A DNA stretch of 64,000 bases, from NCBI RefSeq assembly GCF_029689945.1, contig NZ_CP121451.1:5890001-5954000 (forward strand), given 5' to 3'. The notes beneath the pieces were generated by a model that ran no database searches, was not told the origin of the DNA, and worked only from the letters and a program-made list of their open reading frames with translations. Shown in pieces: positions 57,021-64,000 of this stretch (positions within the stretch are counted from its first letter, which is position 1; every line of letters begins with the position of its first letter). Source of the stretch: Paenibacillus amylolyticus (GTDB lineage Bacteria; Bacillota; Bacilli; Paenibacillales; Paenibacillaceae). The translations under genes and the position numbers were made by a program.

Positions 57021-58126
57021 TCAATATACCAAGGGTAACATAATCATAAACCGTGTACCTTCGCCCTTTTTGCTATCCACAGAGATGGTACCTCCATGGT
57101 TCTTGATGATTCGGTAACTCACCGAGAGTCCAAGTCCCGTTCCGCTCTCCTTGGTCGTGAAGAATGGATCAAACAGACGTACTAGCGTGTTATGGTCCAT
57201 GCCATGACCGTTATCCTCAATGGAGATTTGCACGAACTTGTTTTCCGTGGCGGTAGATATTCGAATTAGACCGGTATGCTCTTCGCCAACTTCCTCAATA
57301 GCATCCATTGCATTTTTTACCATATTCAAAATAACCTGCTTAATCTGTTTGACATCAATGGACACATTCATCGGGGCATCCCCTTCATCCAGTGTAATCT
57401 CGCACCCTTTCATTAAACCTTCGCTTTCTGTCAGCAAGACCACCTCTTTGAGCAAAGAGTCGACGGACATGACGGTCTTCTGTGGGGCTGACGGTTTGGA
57501 AGAATTCAAAAATTCGTAGATGATGTCGTTCGCCCGATCAATCTCCGTCAGTATGATGCGAGCGTACTCGTCTTTGCCGAGCTGCAGCAAATGGGGTCTG
57601 AGCAATTGGATGAACCCACGGATTGCAGTCAACGGATTACGAATTTCATGAGCAATAGATGCTGAAATCCGCCCAGCATCGCAAGTTTGTCATTTTGATA
57701 AGCGGTCTGTTCAATTTGTTTATAATCAGATACATCTTTGACGCTGAACAAAAAGTCCCCATCCATCTGATCACCGTACGTCACAGTAACCAGCCAATGC
57801 CTTCCATACTCATCAATCAACTCATGATAGCGCTTACGGTGGAAAATGGTTTCCCGATAGATCCGTAAAATTTTCTTTTTCTTGAATCGGCTCATCTGCG
57901 GATGATGCAGCATTTGCATCAGGGTGCAACCGCTCAACAGACTTCTTGGAAGCTCCAACAACTTTGCCATCTGAACGTTAATAAACGTCAATACACCGTG
58001 ACTGTCAAACAACATAATACCGCTATCCAGATGTTCCAGTACATTCTCGTACTTGTTGTTATCCAGATGCACAGGCGGGAATCCATCCGTTGGTTGAGGC
58101 ACTGTATCCTGAAATTCACTAATCAT
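57021..58126 (-). CDS. PAS-domain histidine kinase, Kin/sporulation-kinase type (one frame break)
   Basis: A cytosolic kinase of about 369 residues. A PAS domain (about 25-130) contains LDSGIMLFDSHGVLTFIN. The H-box is restored by adding one base near 57671: MLGRISASIAHEIRNPLTAIRGF. The ATPase domain has MVKNAMDAI (N), DNGHGMD (G1), FDPFFTTKESGTGLGLSVSY and GTRFMIMLP. AAGGAGG lies 8 bases before ATG 58126 (MISEFQDTVP). The compact H-box and ATPase resemble Spo0A-phosphorelay kinases of Bacillales. No response regulator is adjacent, so the target is open. Confidence 0.82.
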
Positions 58127-58495
58127 GTCAGGTTCCTCCTTTTCACGTAAATGATAAACTTGCCATTCGGACATCATATCATCACAGAAACAGGAAGGGC
58201 CGATTTTATTTTTCATTACCGGTGCCCTTTCGTTGGGGGGCTGAGCCGAAAATATGGATGGTATGTCCGGAACTCAAGCTGGTCTATTCCCGGTAACCAA
58301 CAGTCGATCCGGAAAATCATATTCATTTGTTCCATTCTGACCTTCTCCTATTCCCAAACACGAACATTTTTTGCTCCGCCTCTTTTGCAAGTCTGTTTTT
58401 ATCATAGACAAGTTTATAGAACAGAGTCAATCGGAGAAAGTGTCGAATGGAAATTATTTTAAAAAAAACCTCGAATTAGTCCCGCAACAACGCAC
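58127..58495. other. Intergenic region upstream of the kinase
   Basis: About 370 bases without a convincing gene. Open frames on both strands lack ribosome sites. It presumably holds the kinase promoter. I see no repeat or riboswitch. Confidence 0.4.
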
Positions 58496-58540
58496 AAAAA
58501 CGAAGCCGTTTCACCTCTTGGGCAAATCAGCTCCGTTTTT
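58496..58540 (-). terminator. Terminator of the CxxC protein gene
   Basis: AAAACGGAGC and GGCTTCGTTTTT pair on the minus strand with a 22-base loop, ending in a T-run about 35 bases after the stop. Confidence 0.6.
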
Positions 58541-58573
58541 AATATCTTCAATTTGTAATATATTCGAGAATAT

Positions 58574-58990
58574 CTATAGCCCGGTCTTATTATGCTGAAT
58601 TTTCAGTCTGCGCTGACTCATCACAGCTAATCGACGTTTAAGTTCGCTTTCCCACTTTTCGTCTTTGGTTTCTTTGGCGAGCCTTAGCAAATCCAGAGCC
58701 ATATCAATCTGACGCTGCACAATGACCATGGCATCTTCACTTTCACGGTTTATACAGTTTTCAAAAATTGCGTCCTCATCTTCTGTAACATAATCCTGAA
58801 AGTCGATCTCGGATGCACCGTCACCATGCGCATATTCAGCCAGAATTTCATATTCGTTTTCCACTTTATAATGCACCTCAACCCGATGACACACCGGGCA
58901 AAACAGCAGGGGAACATTATGAACCTGGGTGCGGTAATGCTTCAGCGTGCCCTTCGTTCCAACCATACTTGCCCCACAACAGTAACTCAT
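58574..58990 (-). CDS. Hypothetical protein with N-terminal CxxC zinc finger
   Basis: A 138-residue protein. The first 45 residues carry paired cysteines (Cys4, Cys5 in MSYCCGASM and CPVC near residue 32), in the style of YgiT-type zinc fingers. The rest is acidic and helical (LDLLRLAKETKDEKWESELK). AGGAGGG lies 8 bases before ATG. I do not recognise the family. It may be a small regulator or an adaptor. Confidence 0.65.
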   Translation of the reverse strand: MSYCCGASMVGTKGTLKHYRTQVHNVPLLFCPVCHRVEVHYKVENEYEILAEYAHGDGASEIDFQDYVTEDEDAIFENCINRESEDAMVIVQRQIDMALDLLRLAKETKDEKWESELKRRLAVMSQRRLKIQHNKTGL

Positions 58991-59283
58991 TTTTGTTCAC
59001 CCTCCTTATTACGTGCCGGGACTTTTTTGTTAAAATGCAATCCCGTACACTTCCAGCACTTCCGAAAAGGAATAGTTCCATCAGTGTATCACATTCATGT
59101 ACAGATTATAAATGCAGAGCACCGGAATATTTACCGGGTTTCCATACCCTATTCGCCTTAACGGCCATCAATTCCTCTTTCAACAGATAAAAAGAAGACT
59201 TTCTTCTAATATATTATTAACACGCTTAGCTGCTTGTTCAAACACTTTTGCTTAACTTCATAATCAATTCCGGCAAAAGGGTG
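58991..59283. other. Intergenic region between the CxxC gene and the peroxiredoxin gene
   Basis: About 290 bases, AT-rich on the right. It contains the promoter region of the CxxC gene and a small CCGGAATATTTACCGG palindrome near 59120-59136. No gene or known RNA is visible. Confidence 0.35.
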
Positions 59284-59319
59284 CAAAAAGCCCTCAATCC
59301 CTAACGGGATGAGGGCTTG
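59284..59319 (-). terminator. Terminator of the peroxiredoxin gene
   Basis: AAGCCCTCATCCC/GGGATTGAGGGCTT hairpin followed by TTT on the minus strand, about 30 bases after the stop. Confidence 0.85.
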
Positions 59320-59346
59320 AACAAAAACCGTTCAAGTTAGCCTGGC

Positions 59347-59886
59347 TTACAGGTTATTGTCGCCTGGTTTCCAGTTCATTGCACACAATCCGCCAGATTG
59401 CAGTGCTTGCAGTACGCGAAGTGTTTCTTCAACACTACGGCCTACATCGTTGTGGTTAACCACTTGATATTTCAATTCGCCTTCTGGATCGATGATGAAT
59501 AGGCCGCGCAATGCTACGCCTTCTTCTTCAATCAGAACGCCGTAATCTTTAGCTACTTGCTTCGTGATGTCGGAAGCGAGTGGGAAGTTCAATTGACCCA
59601 GACCATTGCTGTCTACAGGTGTGTTAATCCATGCTTTGTGGCTGTGTACGGAGTCTACGCTCACGCCAAGGATTTCAGTATCCAAAGCTTTGAATTGCTC
59701 GGAAGCAACGCTCAAAGCTGTAATTTCAGTTGGGCACACAAATGTGAAGTCCAAAGGATAAAAGAAGAATACAAGCCATTTGCCACGATAATCGGACAGT
59801 TTAACGGAACCGAAATCTTGTCCGTCTCCCGATACTGTTTCCATTGCGAAATCCGGTGCTGGTCTACCAACCAAACGTTCTGCCAT
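59347..59886 (-). CDS. Typical 2-Cys peroxiredoxin (AhpC/Prx1 type)
   Basis: A 179-residue thiol peroxidase that reduces H2O2 and organic peroxides. The peroxidatic cysteine is Cys51 in DFTFVCPTEITALS. The resolving cysteine is Cys168 near the C-terminus in GGLCAMNWKPG. GLFIIDPEGELKY matches the YkuU branch of Bacillus. GGAGG precedes the ATG. No ahpF reductase gene is adjacent, so electrons may come from thioredoxin. A perfect PerR-type box lies upstream, which fits peroxide induction. Confidence 0.92.
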   Translation of the reverse strand: MAERLVGRPAPDFAMETVSGDGQDFGSVKLSDYRGKWLVFFFYPLDFTFVCPTEITALSVASEQFKALDTEILGVSVDSVHSHKAWINTPVDSNGLGQLNFPLASDITKQVAKDYGVLIEEEGVALRGLFIIDPEGELKYQVVNHNDVGRSVEETLRVLQALQSGGLCAMNWKPGDNNL

Positions 59887-60008
59887 AACTAAAAATTCCT
59901 CCTTTGGGATTATGTAAGCATCCTTGCGGATTGCTCATCATCAAGAAAAACGCGAACGCTTTTCCTGTAATTAAAATGATTTGATACTTGATAACAAGTA
60001 CAAGTAAA

Positions 60009-60071
60009 ATGTTATCATCCGAACTTGTCAAAGTCAAGATTATAAACATTATTTTTTTATAATAATTATAA
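60009..60071 (-). promoter_or_regulatory. PerR box and promoter of the peroxiredoxin gene
   Basis: TTATAATAATTATAA at 60057-60071 matches the PerR consensus (TTATAATNATTATAA) exactly. On the minus strand a promoter TTGACT (60032-60037), 17-base spacer, TAACAT (60009-60014) follows downstream. A second possible promoter, TTGCCA with a TATAAT -10 box, overlaps the PerR box itself. Confidence 0.8.
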
Positions 60072-60102
60072 ATAAGGATTTTTCGTGGCAATAAATCAGA
60101 AA

Positions 60103-60147
60103 GGAACAGCCCTCTGTATATTCCATAACTGGAAACAAAGGGCTGCC
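60103..60147 (-). terminator. Possible terminator of leuB
   Basis: CAGCCCTTTGT/ACAGAGGGCTG with an inner TTCCAG/GGAA pair on the minus strand. The T-tract is short (TTCCTTTCT). Confidence 0.6.
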
Positions 60148-60164
60148 ATGTGGTGGTAATATAA

Positions 60165-61250
60165 TTACGCCTGTTTCTGAATAGCCGCTACGATCAAATC
60201 GCCCATTTCAGTCGTGCTGATCGCTGTGCTCTTGTCTACAGCAATATCACTTGTGCGGTGTCCTGCGTTCAATACATCCGACACAGCTGCTTCAATGGCA
60301 TCTGCACCTTCTGCATAACCAAAGGTCGTGCGGAACATCAACGCCAAAGAGAGAATCGTTGCAATTGGATTAGCAAGGCCTTGACCCGCGATATCTGGTG
60401 CAGAACCGTGTACCGGCTCATAAAGTCCGAAGCTGCCTTCTCCCAGTGACGCGGAAGCGAGCATACCGATGGAACCAGTCAACATCGCTGCTTCATCACT
60501 CAAGATATCTCCGAACATGTTTTCCGTTACAATGACATCGAAGCTGGCTGGACGACGAAGCAATTGCATCGCGCAGTTGTCTACAAGCACATGCTCCAGT
60601 TCAACATCCGGATAATCCGGTGCTACCCGGTTTACGACTTCACGCCAGAGACGGGAAGTTTCCAATACGTTGGCTTTGTCTACAGATGCCAGCTTTTTGC
60701 GACGTCCTTGCGCAATTTCGAATGCTTGACGAACGATTCGCTCTACTTCCGATACATTATATGCGCATGTATCCACAGCCTCTTCGCCCTGTGCACTTTC
60801 ACGTCTGAACTTCTCACCAAAGTAGATCCCGCCCGTTAACTCACGTACCACCATCAGATCTGTACCTTCAAGTACTTCCGGCTTCAGAGTTGAAGCATCT
60901 TTCAAGCAATCAAATACGACAGCCGGACGCAGGTTAGAGAACAATCCGAGTGCTTTGCGAATTCCCAGCAGGCCTGTCTCCGGGCGAAGCTCCTTGCTGT
61001 TGTTATCCCATTTTGGACCGCCAACCGCTCCAAGCAGGACTGCGTCTGCACTTTTACATACGCTCAAGGTTTCTTCTGGAAGAGGTGTACCCTTCTCATC
61101 GATTGCGATTCCGCCAAACAGCGCGTGCTCTGTCTCAAAACGATAACCAAACACTTCCTCCGTACGTTTAAGCACTTTCTCAGCCTCAGCTACGACTTCA
61201 GGGCCGATTCCGTCACCTGCAATAACTGCAATTTTTTTCACGTCTGCCAT
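60165..61250 (-). CDS. leuB: 3-Isopropylmalate dehydrogenase
   Basis: A 361-residue NAD-dependent decarboxylating dehydrogenase of leucine synthesis. The start of the fold is [20 protein letters not shown]. Substrate arginines occur in [11 protein letters not shown] and [14 protein letters not shown]. Metal-binding aspartates lie in [16 protein letters not shown] specificity is supported by [20 protein letters not shown] chose ATG 61250 ([12 protein letters not shown]), 11 bases after AAGGAG; a GTG four codons earlier overlaps that site. leuA lies on the same strand 1.5 kb upstream, but an oppositely oriented gene sits between them. leuC and leuD are not downstream. Confidence 0.95.
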   Translation of the reverse strand: MADVKKIAVIAGDGIGPEVVAEAEKVLKRTEEVFGYRFETEHALFGGIAIDEKGTPLPEETLSVCKSADAVLLGAVGGPKWDNNSKELRPETGLLGIRKALGLFSNLRPAVVFDCLKDASTLKPEVLEGTDLMVVRELTGGIYFGEKFRRESAQGEEAVDTCAYNVSEVERIVRQAFEIAQGRRKKLASVDKANVLETSRLWREVVNRVAPDYPDVELEHVLVDNCAMQLLRRPASFDVIVTENMFGDILSDEAAMLTGSIGMLASASLGEGSFGLYEPVHGSAPDIAGQGLANPIATILSLALMFRTTFGYAEGADAIEAAVSDVLNAGHRTSDIAVDKSTAISTTEMGDLIVAAIQKQA

Positions 61251-61484
61251 TGGGTTGTCCACTCCTTATATTTCATTCATGAATTATTCTTTAAAGTAAC
61301 GTCTCATATTAACTCTCTCTTTTGTATCATATTCGAAGGTCATTTGACCAAGATATACAATCTATGACTTTAATAGATTTTACCTATAAGCTAATAGGGA
61401 TTAGCCTTTCCAAGTTGTTCTGACTTCCCGGCTGGGTTAAAATATAGCTGAATTCAAATCAGGTACGCAGGAGGGATAAGCAAC

Positions 61485-62464
61485 ATGCAATATTCGTATT
61501 TGGGTAAATCAGGGCTCAAGGTCAGCCGAATCTGTCTCGGTACCATGAATTTCGGGCCTGCTACAGATGAAAAAGAAGCTTTCCGCATTATGGATGCAGC
61601 ACTCGATGCAGGCGTAAACTTTTTTGATACCGCTAACATTTACGGCTGGGGTGAAAATTCCGGATTAACCGAAGAAATTATCGGACGCTGGTTCAATCAA
61701 GGCGGGGCAGACGCGAAAAAGTGGTTCTGGCCACCAAAGTTTATGGCTCCATGCATGATGATACCGACGGACCCGATAACGAAGCCGGCCTCTCTGCCTA
61801 CAAAATCAGACGTCATCTGGAGGGTTCTCTCCGCCGCTTGCAGACAGATCATATCGAGTTGTACCAGATGCACCATGTGGACCCTGCTGTATCGTGGAAC
61901 GAGCTGTGGGGCGCATTCGAGAATGCCGTTCACCAGGGTAAAATCGGTTATGTAGGATCAAGCAACTTTGCTGCATGGCAGATTGCCATCGCTCAAAGCG
62001 AAGCCAACAATCGTCATTTCCTCGGCCTGGTTTCCGAACAACACAAATACAGCCTCAACTGTCGTTTGCCTGAGTTGGAAGTACTACCTGCCGCCAAAGA
62101 GCTGGGTCTCGGCGTCATTCCATGGAGTCCGCTGGATGGTGGATTATTGGGACGTAATGCTCTGCAGAAGCTGGAAGGAACACGCAGCGCAGGCATTGCC
62201 GGACGGATTGAGCAGCAGCAAACTCAGCTTGAAGACTTCGCCGCACTCTGTCGTGATCTCGGTGAACCGCAGGACACGGTGGCCCTGGCATGGGTTGCGG
62301 CCAATCCGGCAGTGACCGCCCCAATTATCGGACCGCGTACGTTGGAGCAGTTTGAGACCGCACTCAAATGTCTCGATGTGACTTTGGACGAAGCCGTGCT
62401 CAAACGTCTGGATGAGATTTTCCCGGGTCCAGGTGGACATGCTCCTAATGCATACGCGTGGTAA
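61485..62464 (+). CDS. Aldo/keto reductase (one frame break)
   Basis: An NADPH-type reductase of about 326 residues. AGGAGGG precedes the ATG by 7 bases. Catalytic Asp/Tyr are in NFFDTANIYGWGENSG, Lys in LATKVYGS, and His in LYQMHHVDP. The phosphate site is GPRTLEQFETAL near the end. It resembles the YajO/YhdN-type general reductases and ends in GHAPNAYAW. One G missing at 61704-61707 breaks the frame (FNQGGGRREKVVLATK restored). The substrate is unknown. It lies between leuB and leuA on the opposite strand. Confidence 0.83.
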
Positions 62465-62546
62465 TCGCTTGATAGCGTAAACCAATGGAATAGGTAACCG
62501 TAGAAAATGTACTGTGTTTCATTGCCATCATCATATCAATACAAAC

Positions 62547-62585
62547 AAAAGAGTCTGACCCTCGACAAGAGAGTCAGACTCTTTA
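62547..62585. terminator. Bidirectional terminator between the reductase gene and leuA
   Basis: AAAGAGTCTGAC/GTCAGACTCTTT stem with T-rich flanks on both strands. The next 140 bases up to the leuA stop hold no gene. Confidence 0.85.
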
Positions 62586-62724
62586 TGCATCTCACTGAAC
62601 AAAGCAAAGCAGGCGGAAAGATCTCCCTATCCCATAAGGTGTTAAGATAGATCATCCCGACAGTTCACATGCGCCAGCTTGAATTTCAGTTCACGGAAAG
62701 ATTCGTGCTTACTGCACCGGAACC

Positions 62725-64000
62725 TTACAGGTTCACGTTTACACGGTTGGTATATGTCTTGCGTTTTTCAATCAATTGATTCAGGCCATCCACATACGCA
62801 CGTGCACTTGCACCAAGTATATCTGTGCTCACGCCACGCCCTTGTACGGAAACCTGGTTTTGAGTCAGCACAACATGGACTTCGCCCAGTGCATCCTTAC
62901 CATGTGTTACCGACTTGATGGAATAGTCAGACAACGTTACATCTTCTCCGCTTACTTGGTCAATGGCATTGTAGATTGCATCCACGGATCCATTGCCCTC
63001 TGCTTGCTTCTCAACCGTATCCCCGTCAAGCGTCGCAATGCGAACTTTGGCTGTGGGTACCGATTCATCCCCATACGTGACGAAGATCGATTCCAGTTTG
63101 TACACCTCAGGTGCATCCTGCAATTTCTCTTCAATGACGGCGAGCAGATCTTCGTCAGTCACTTCTTTTTTCTTGTCGGCCAAATCTTTGAACTGAGCGA
63201 AAGCACGATTCAACGCTTCTTCTTCCAACTCATATCCCAGATCAATCAAACGCTCACGGAAGGCATGACGACCGGAATGTTTACCCAGTACGAGCTTGCT
63301 TTCCTTCAAACCGATAGTCTCTGGAGTCATGATCTCATACGTGGTTTTTTCCTTCAGCATGCCGTCCTGGTGTATTCCGGATTCATGTGCGAAGGCGTTC
63401 GCCCCAACAATGGCTTTATTGCCTGGTACAACCATACCTGTCAACCGGCTAACCAGACGACTGGTCCGCGCAATCTCAGACAACTGCAGTGAAGTTTTCG
63501 CCTGGAAGAACTCCTGGCGTGTCTCCAGGGCCATAGCGATTTCCTCAATCGCCGTATTGCCTGCACGTTCACCAATGCCATTAATTGTACCTTCGATCTG
63601 ATCGGCTCCGTTGAGAATTGCTGCAAGTGTATTGGCGGTCGCCATCCCCAGGTCATTATGACAGTGGGCACTTAGCTGTACCTTTTCGATACCGTGCACA
63701 TTCTCCTTGAGATGTTTGAAAATGTTTCCGTATTCATATGGACTCAGATAACCAACCGTATCCGGAATATTTACGACGGATGCACCTTCTTCAACAGCCA
63801 TGTTCACCATTTCCACGAGGAAATCATACTCGGTACGACCTGCATCCTCAAGCGAGAATTCGATCTTAGAGAATGTTTTCTTCGCATAACGAATCGCGGA
63901 ACGAGCCGTATCCAGAACCTGCCCTTTGTCCATGCGCAATTTATGTTGACGGTGAATGGGCGAAGTTGCCAGGAAAACGTGAATGCATGGGTCCTGTGCG
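62725..64000 (-). CDS. leuA: 2-Isopropylmalate synthase, C-terminal part (partial)
   Basis: The gene runs off the right edge; about 424 codons are visible and the frame is open to base 64000. It condenses acetyl-CoA with 2-oxoisovalerate, the first step of leucine synthesis. Visible parts include IHVFLATSPIHRQ, FSLEDAGRTEYDFL, the metal histidines in LSAHCHNDLGMA, GIGERAGNTAIEEI, and the C-terminal regulatory LeuA dimer domain (about the last 120 residues) where leucine inhibits. The next gene on this strand is leuB beyond the reductase gene. Confidence 0.95.
   Translation of the reverse strand, partial: AQDPCIHVFLATSPIHRQHKLRMDKGQVLDTARSAIRYAKKTFSKIEFSLEDAGRTEYDFLVEMVNMAVEEGASVVNIPDTVGYLSPYEYGNIFKHLKENVHGIEKVQLSAHCHNDLGMATANTLAAILNGADQIEGTINGIGERAGNTAIEEIAMALETRQEFFQAKTSLQLSEIARTSRLVSRLTGMVVPGNKAIVGANAFAHESGIHQDGMLKEKTTYEIMTPETIGLKESKLVLGKHSGRHAFRERLIDLGYELEEEALNRAFAQFKDLADKKKEVTDEDLLAVIEEKLQDAPEVYKLESIFVTYGDESVPTAKVRIATLDGDTVEKQAEGNGSVDAIYNAIDQVSGEDVTLSDYSIKSVTHGKDALGEVHVVLTQNQVSVQGRGVSTDILGASARAYVDGLNQLIEKRKTYTNRVNVNL

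Noticed and set aside
58151..58462. A 103-codon plus-strand frame upstream of the kinase
   Set aside because: No ribosome site, no family resemblance, and it overlaps the likely kinase promoter.
1..64000. CRISPR arrays, insertion sequences or integrase genes
   Set aside because: No regular direct repeats with spacers and no transposase or integrase motifs were seen on either strand.

Overview
The window reads as a chromosomal segment of a spore-forming, low-to-mid GC Gram-positive bacterium, most probably a Paenibacillus. The reasons are spore genes (ytxC, a CotF-type coat pair, a Spo0E-type phosphatase, a SASP-like protein), strong AGGAGG ribosome sites, T-box and SAM-I leaders, a LiaFSR system, the futalosine menaquinone gene mqnC, and Bacillales gene order (ytxC next to thrS; pheS-pheT-zapA-mutS2-DUF350). 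The genus is an inference from these traits, not from a database match.

Layout. 1-3065: liaF-liaS-liaR followed by the start of a probable HtrA-type protease. 3.2-7.8 kb: SASP-like gene, 3D-domain protein, thrS with a T-box, ytxC. 8.0-11.5 kb (+): a small membrane protein, a KhtT/KhtU-type K+/H+ antiporter, and a YitT protein. 11.7-15.1 kb: an aldo/keto reductase plus zinc dehydrogenase pair, and mqnC. 15.3-19.0 kb: metA-metI-metC under a SAM-I riboswitch. 19.2-20.4 kb: corA with a long folded leader. 20.5-30 kb: HRDC protein, ROK sugar kinase, MOSC protein, a secreted phosphodiester glycosidase coupled to a 5'-3' exonuclease, an ArsC/Spx-type protein, RluA-type synthase, cobalamin adenosyltransferase, DedA, a CobU-type kinase and a lipoprotein. 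30-37 kb: Spo0E-type, alaT/alaR, coat proteins, an FAD oxidoreductase, an MFS transporter, and small membrane and zinc-ribbon proteins. 37-47.4 kb: mutS2, two short + strand genes, a very long ZapA-coiled-coil protein, pheT, and pheS with a T-box. 47.5-53.4 kb: an ABC-F ATPase with an attenuator leader, tRNA-Gly, a GGDEF/EAL protein and a DRE-TIM aldolase. 53.5-58.1 kb: MoxR-DUF58-DUF4129 and a PAS histidine kinase. 58.5-64 kb: a CxxC protein, a PerR-boxed peroxiredoxin, leuB, an aldo/keto reductase on the opposite strand, and leuA running off the edge.

The strongest global signal concerns data quality. Seventeen conserved genes, including pheS and mutS2, are each broken by one to three frame changes, almost always a single base missing from a short homopolymer. 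This looks like uncorrected sequencing or assembly indels, so I annotate these genes as whole genes with the break positions marked. The biological items most worth following are the ZapA-coiled-coil fusion, a 175-196 bp palindromic intergenic repeat present twice, the corA leader, the ABC-F attenuator, and a stand-alone CuA-type lipoprotein. I see no prophage, insertion sequence or CRISPR array.
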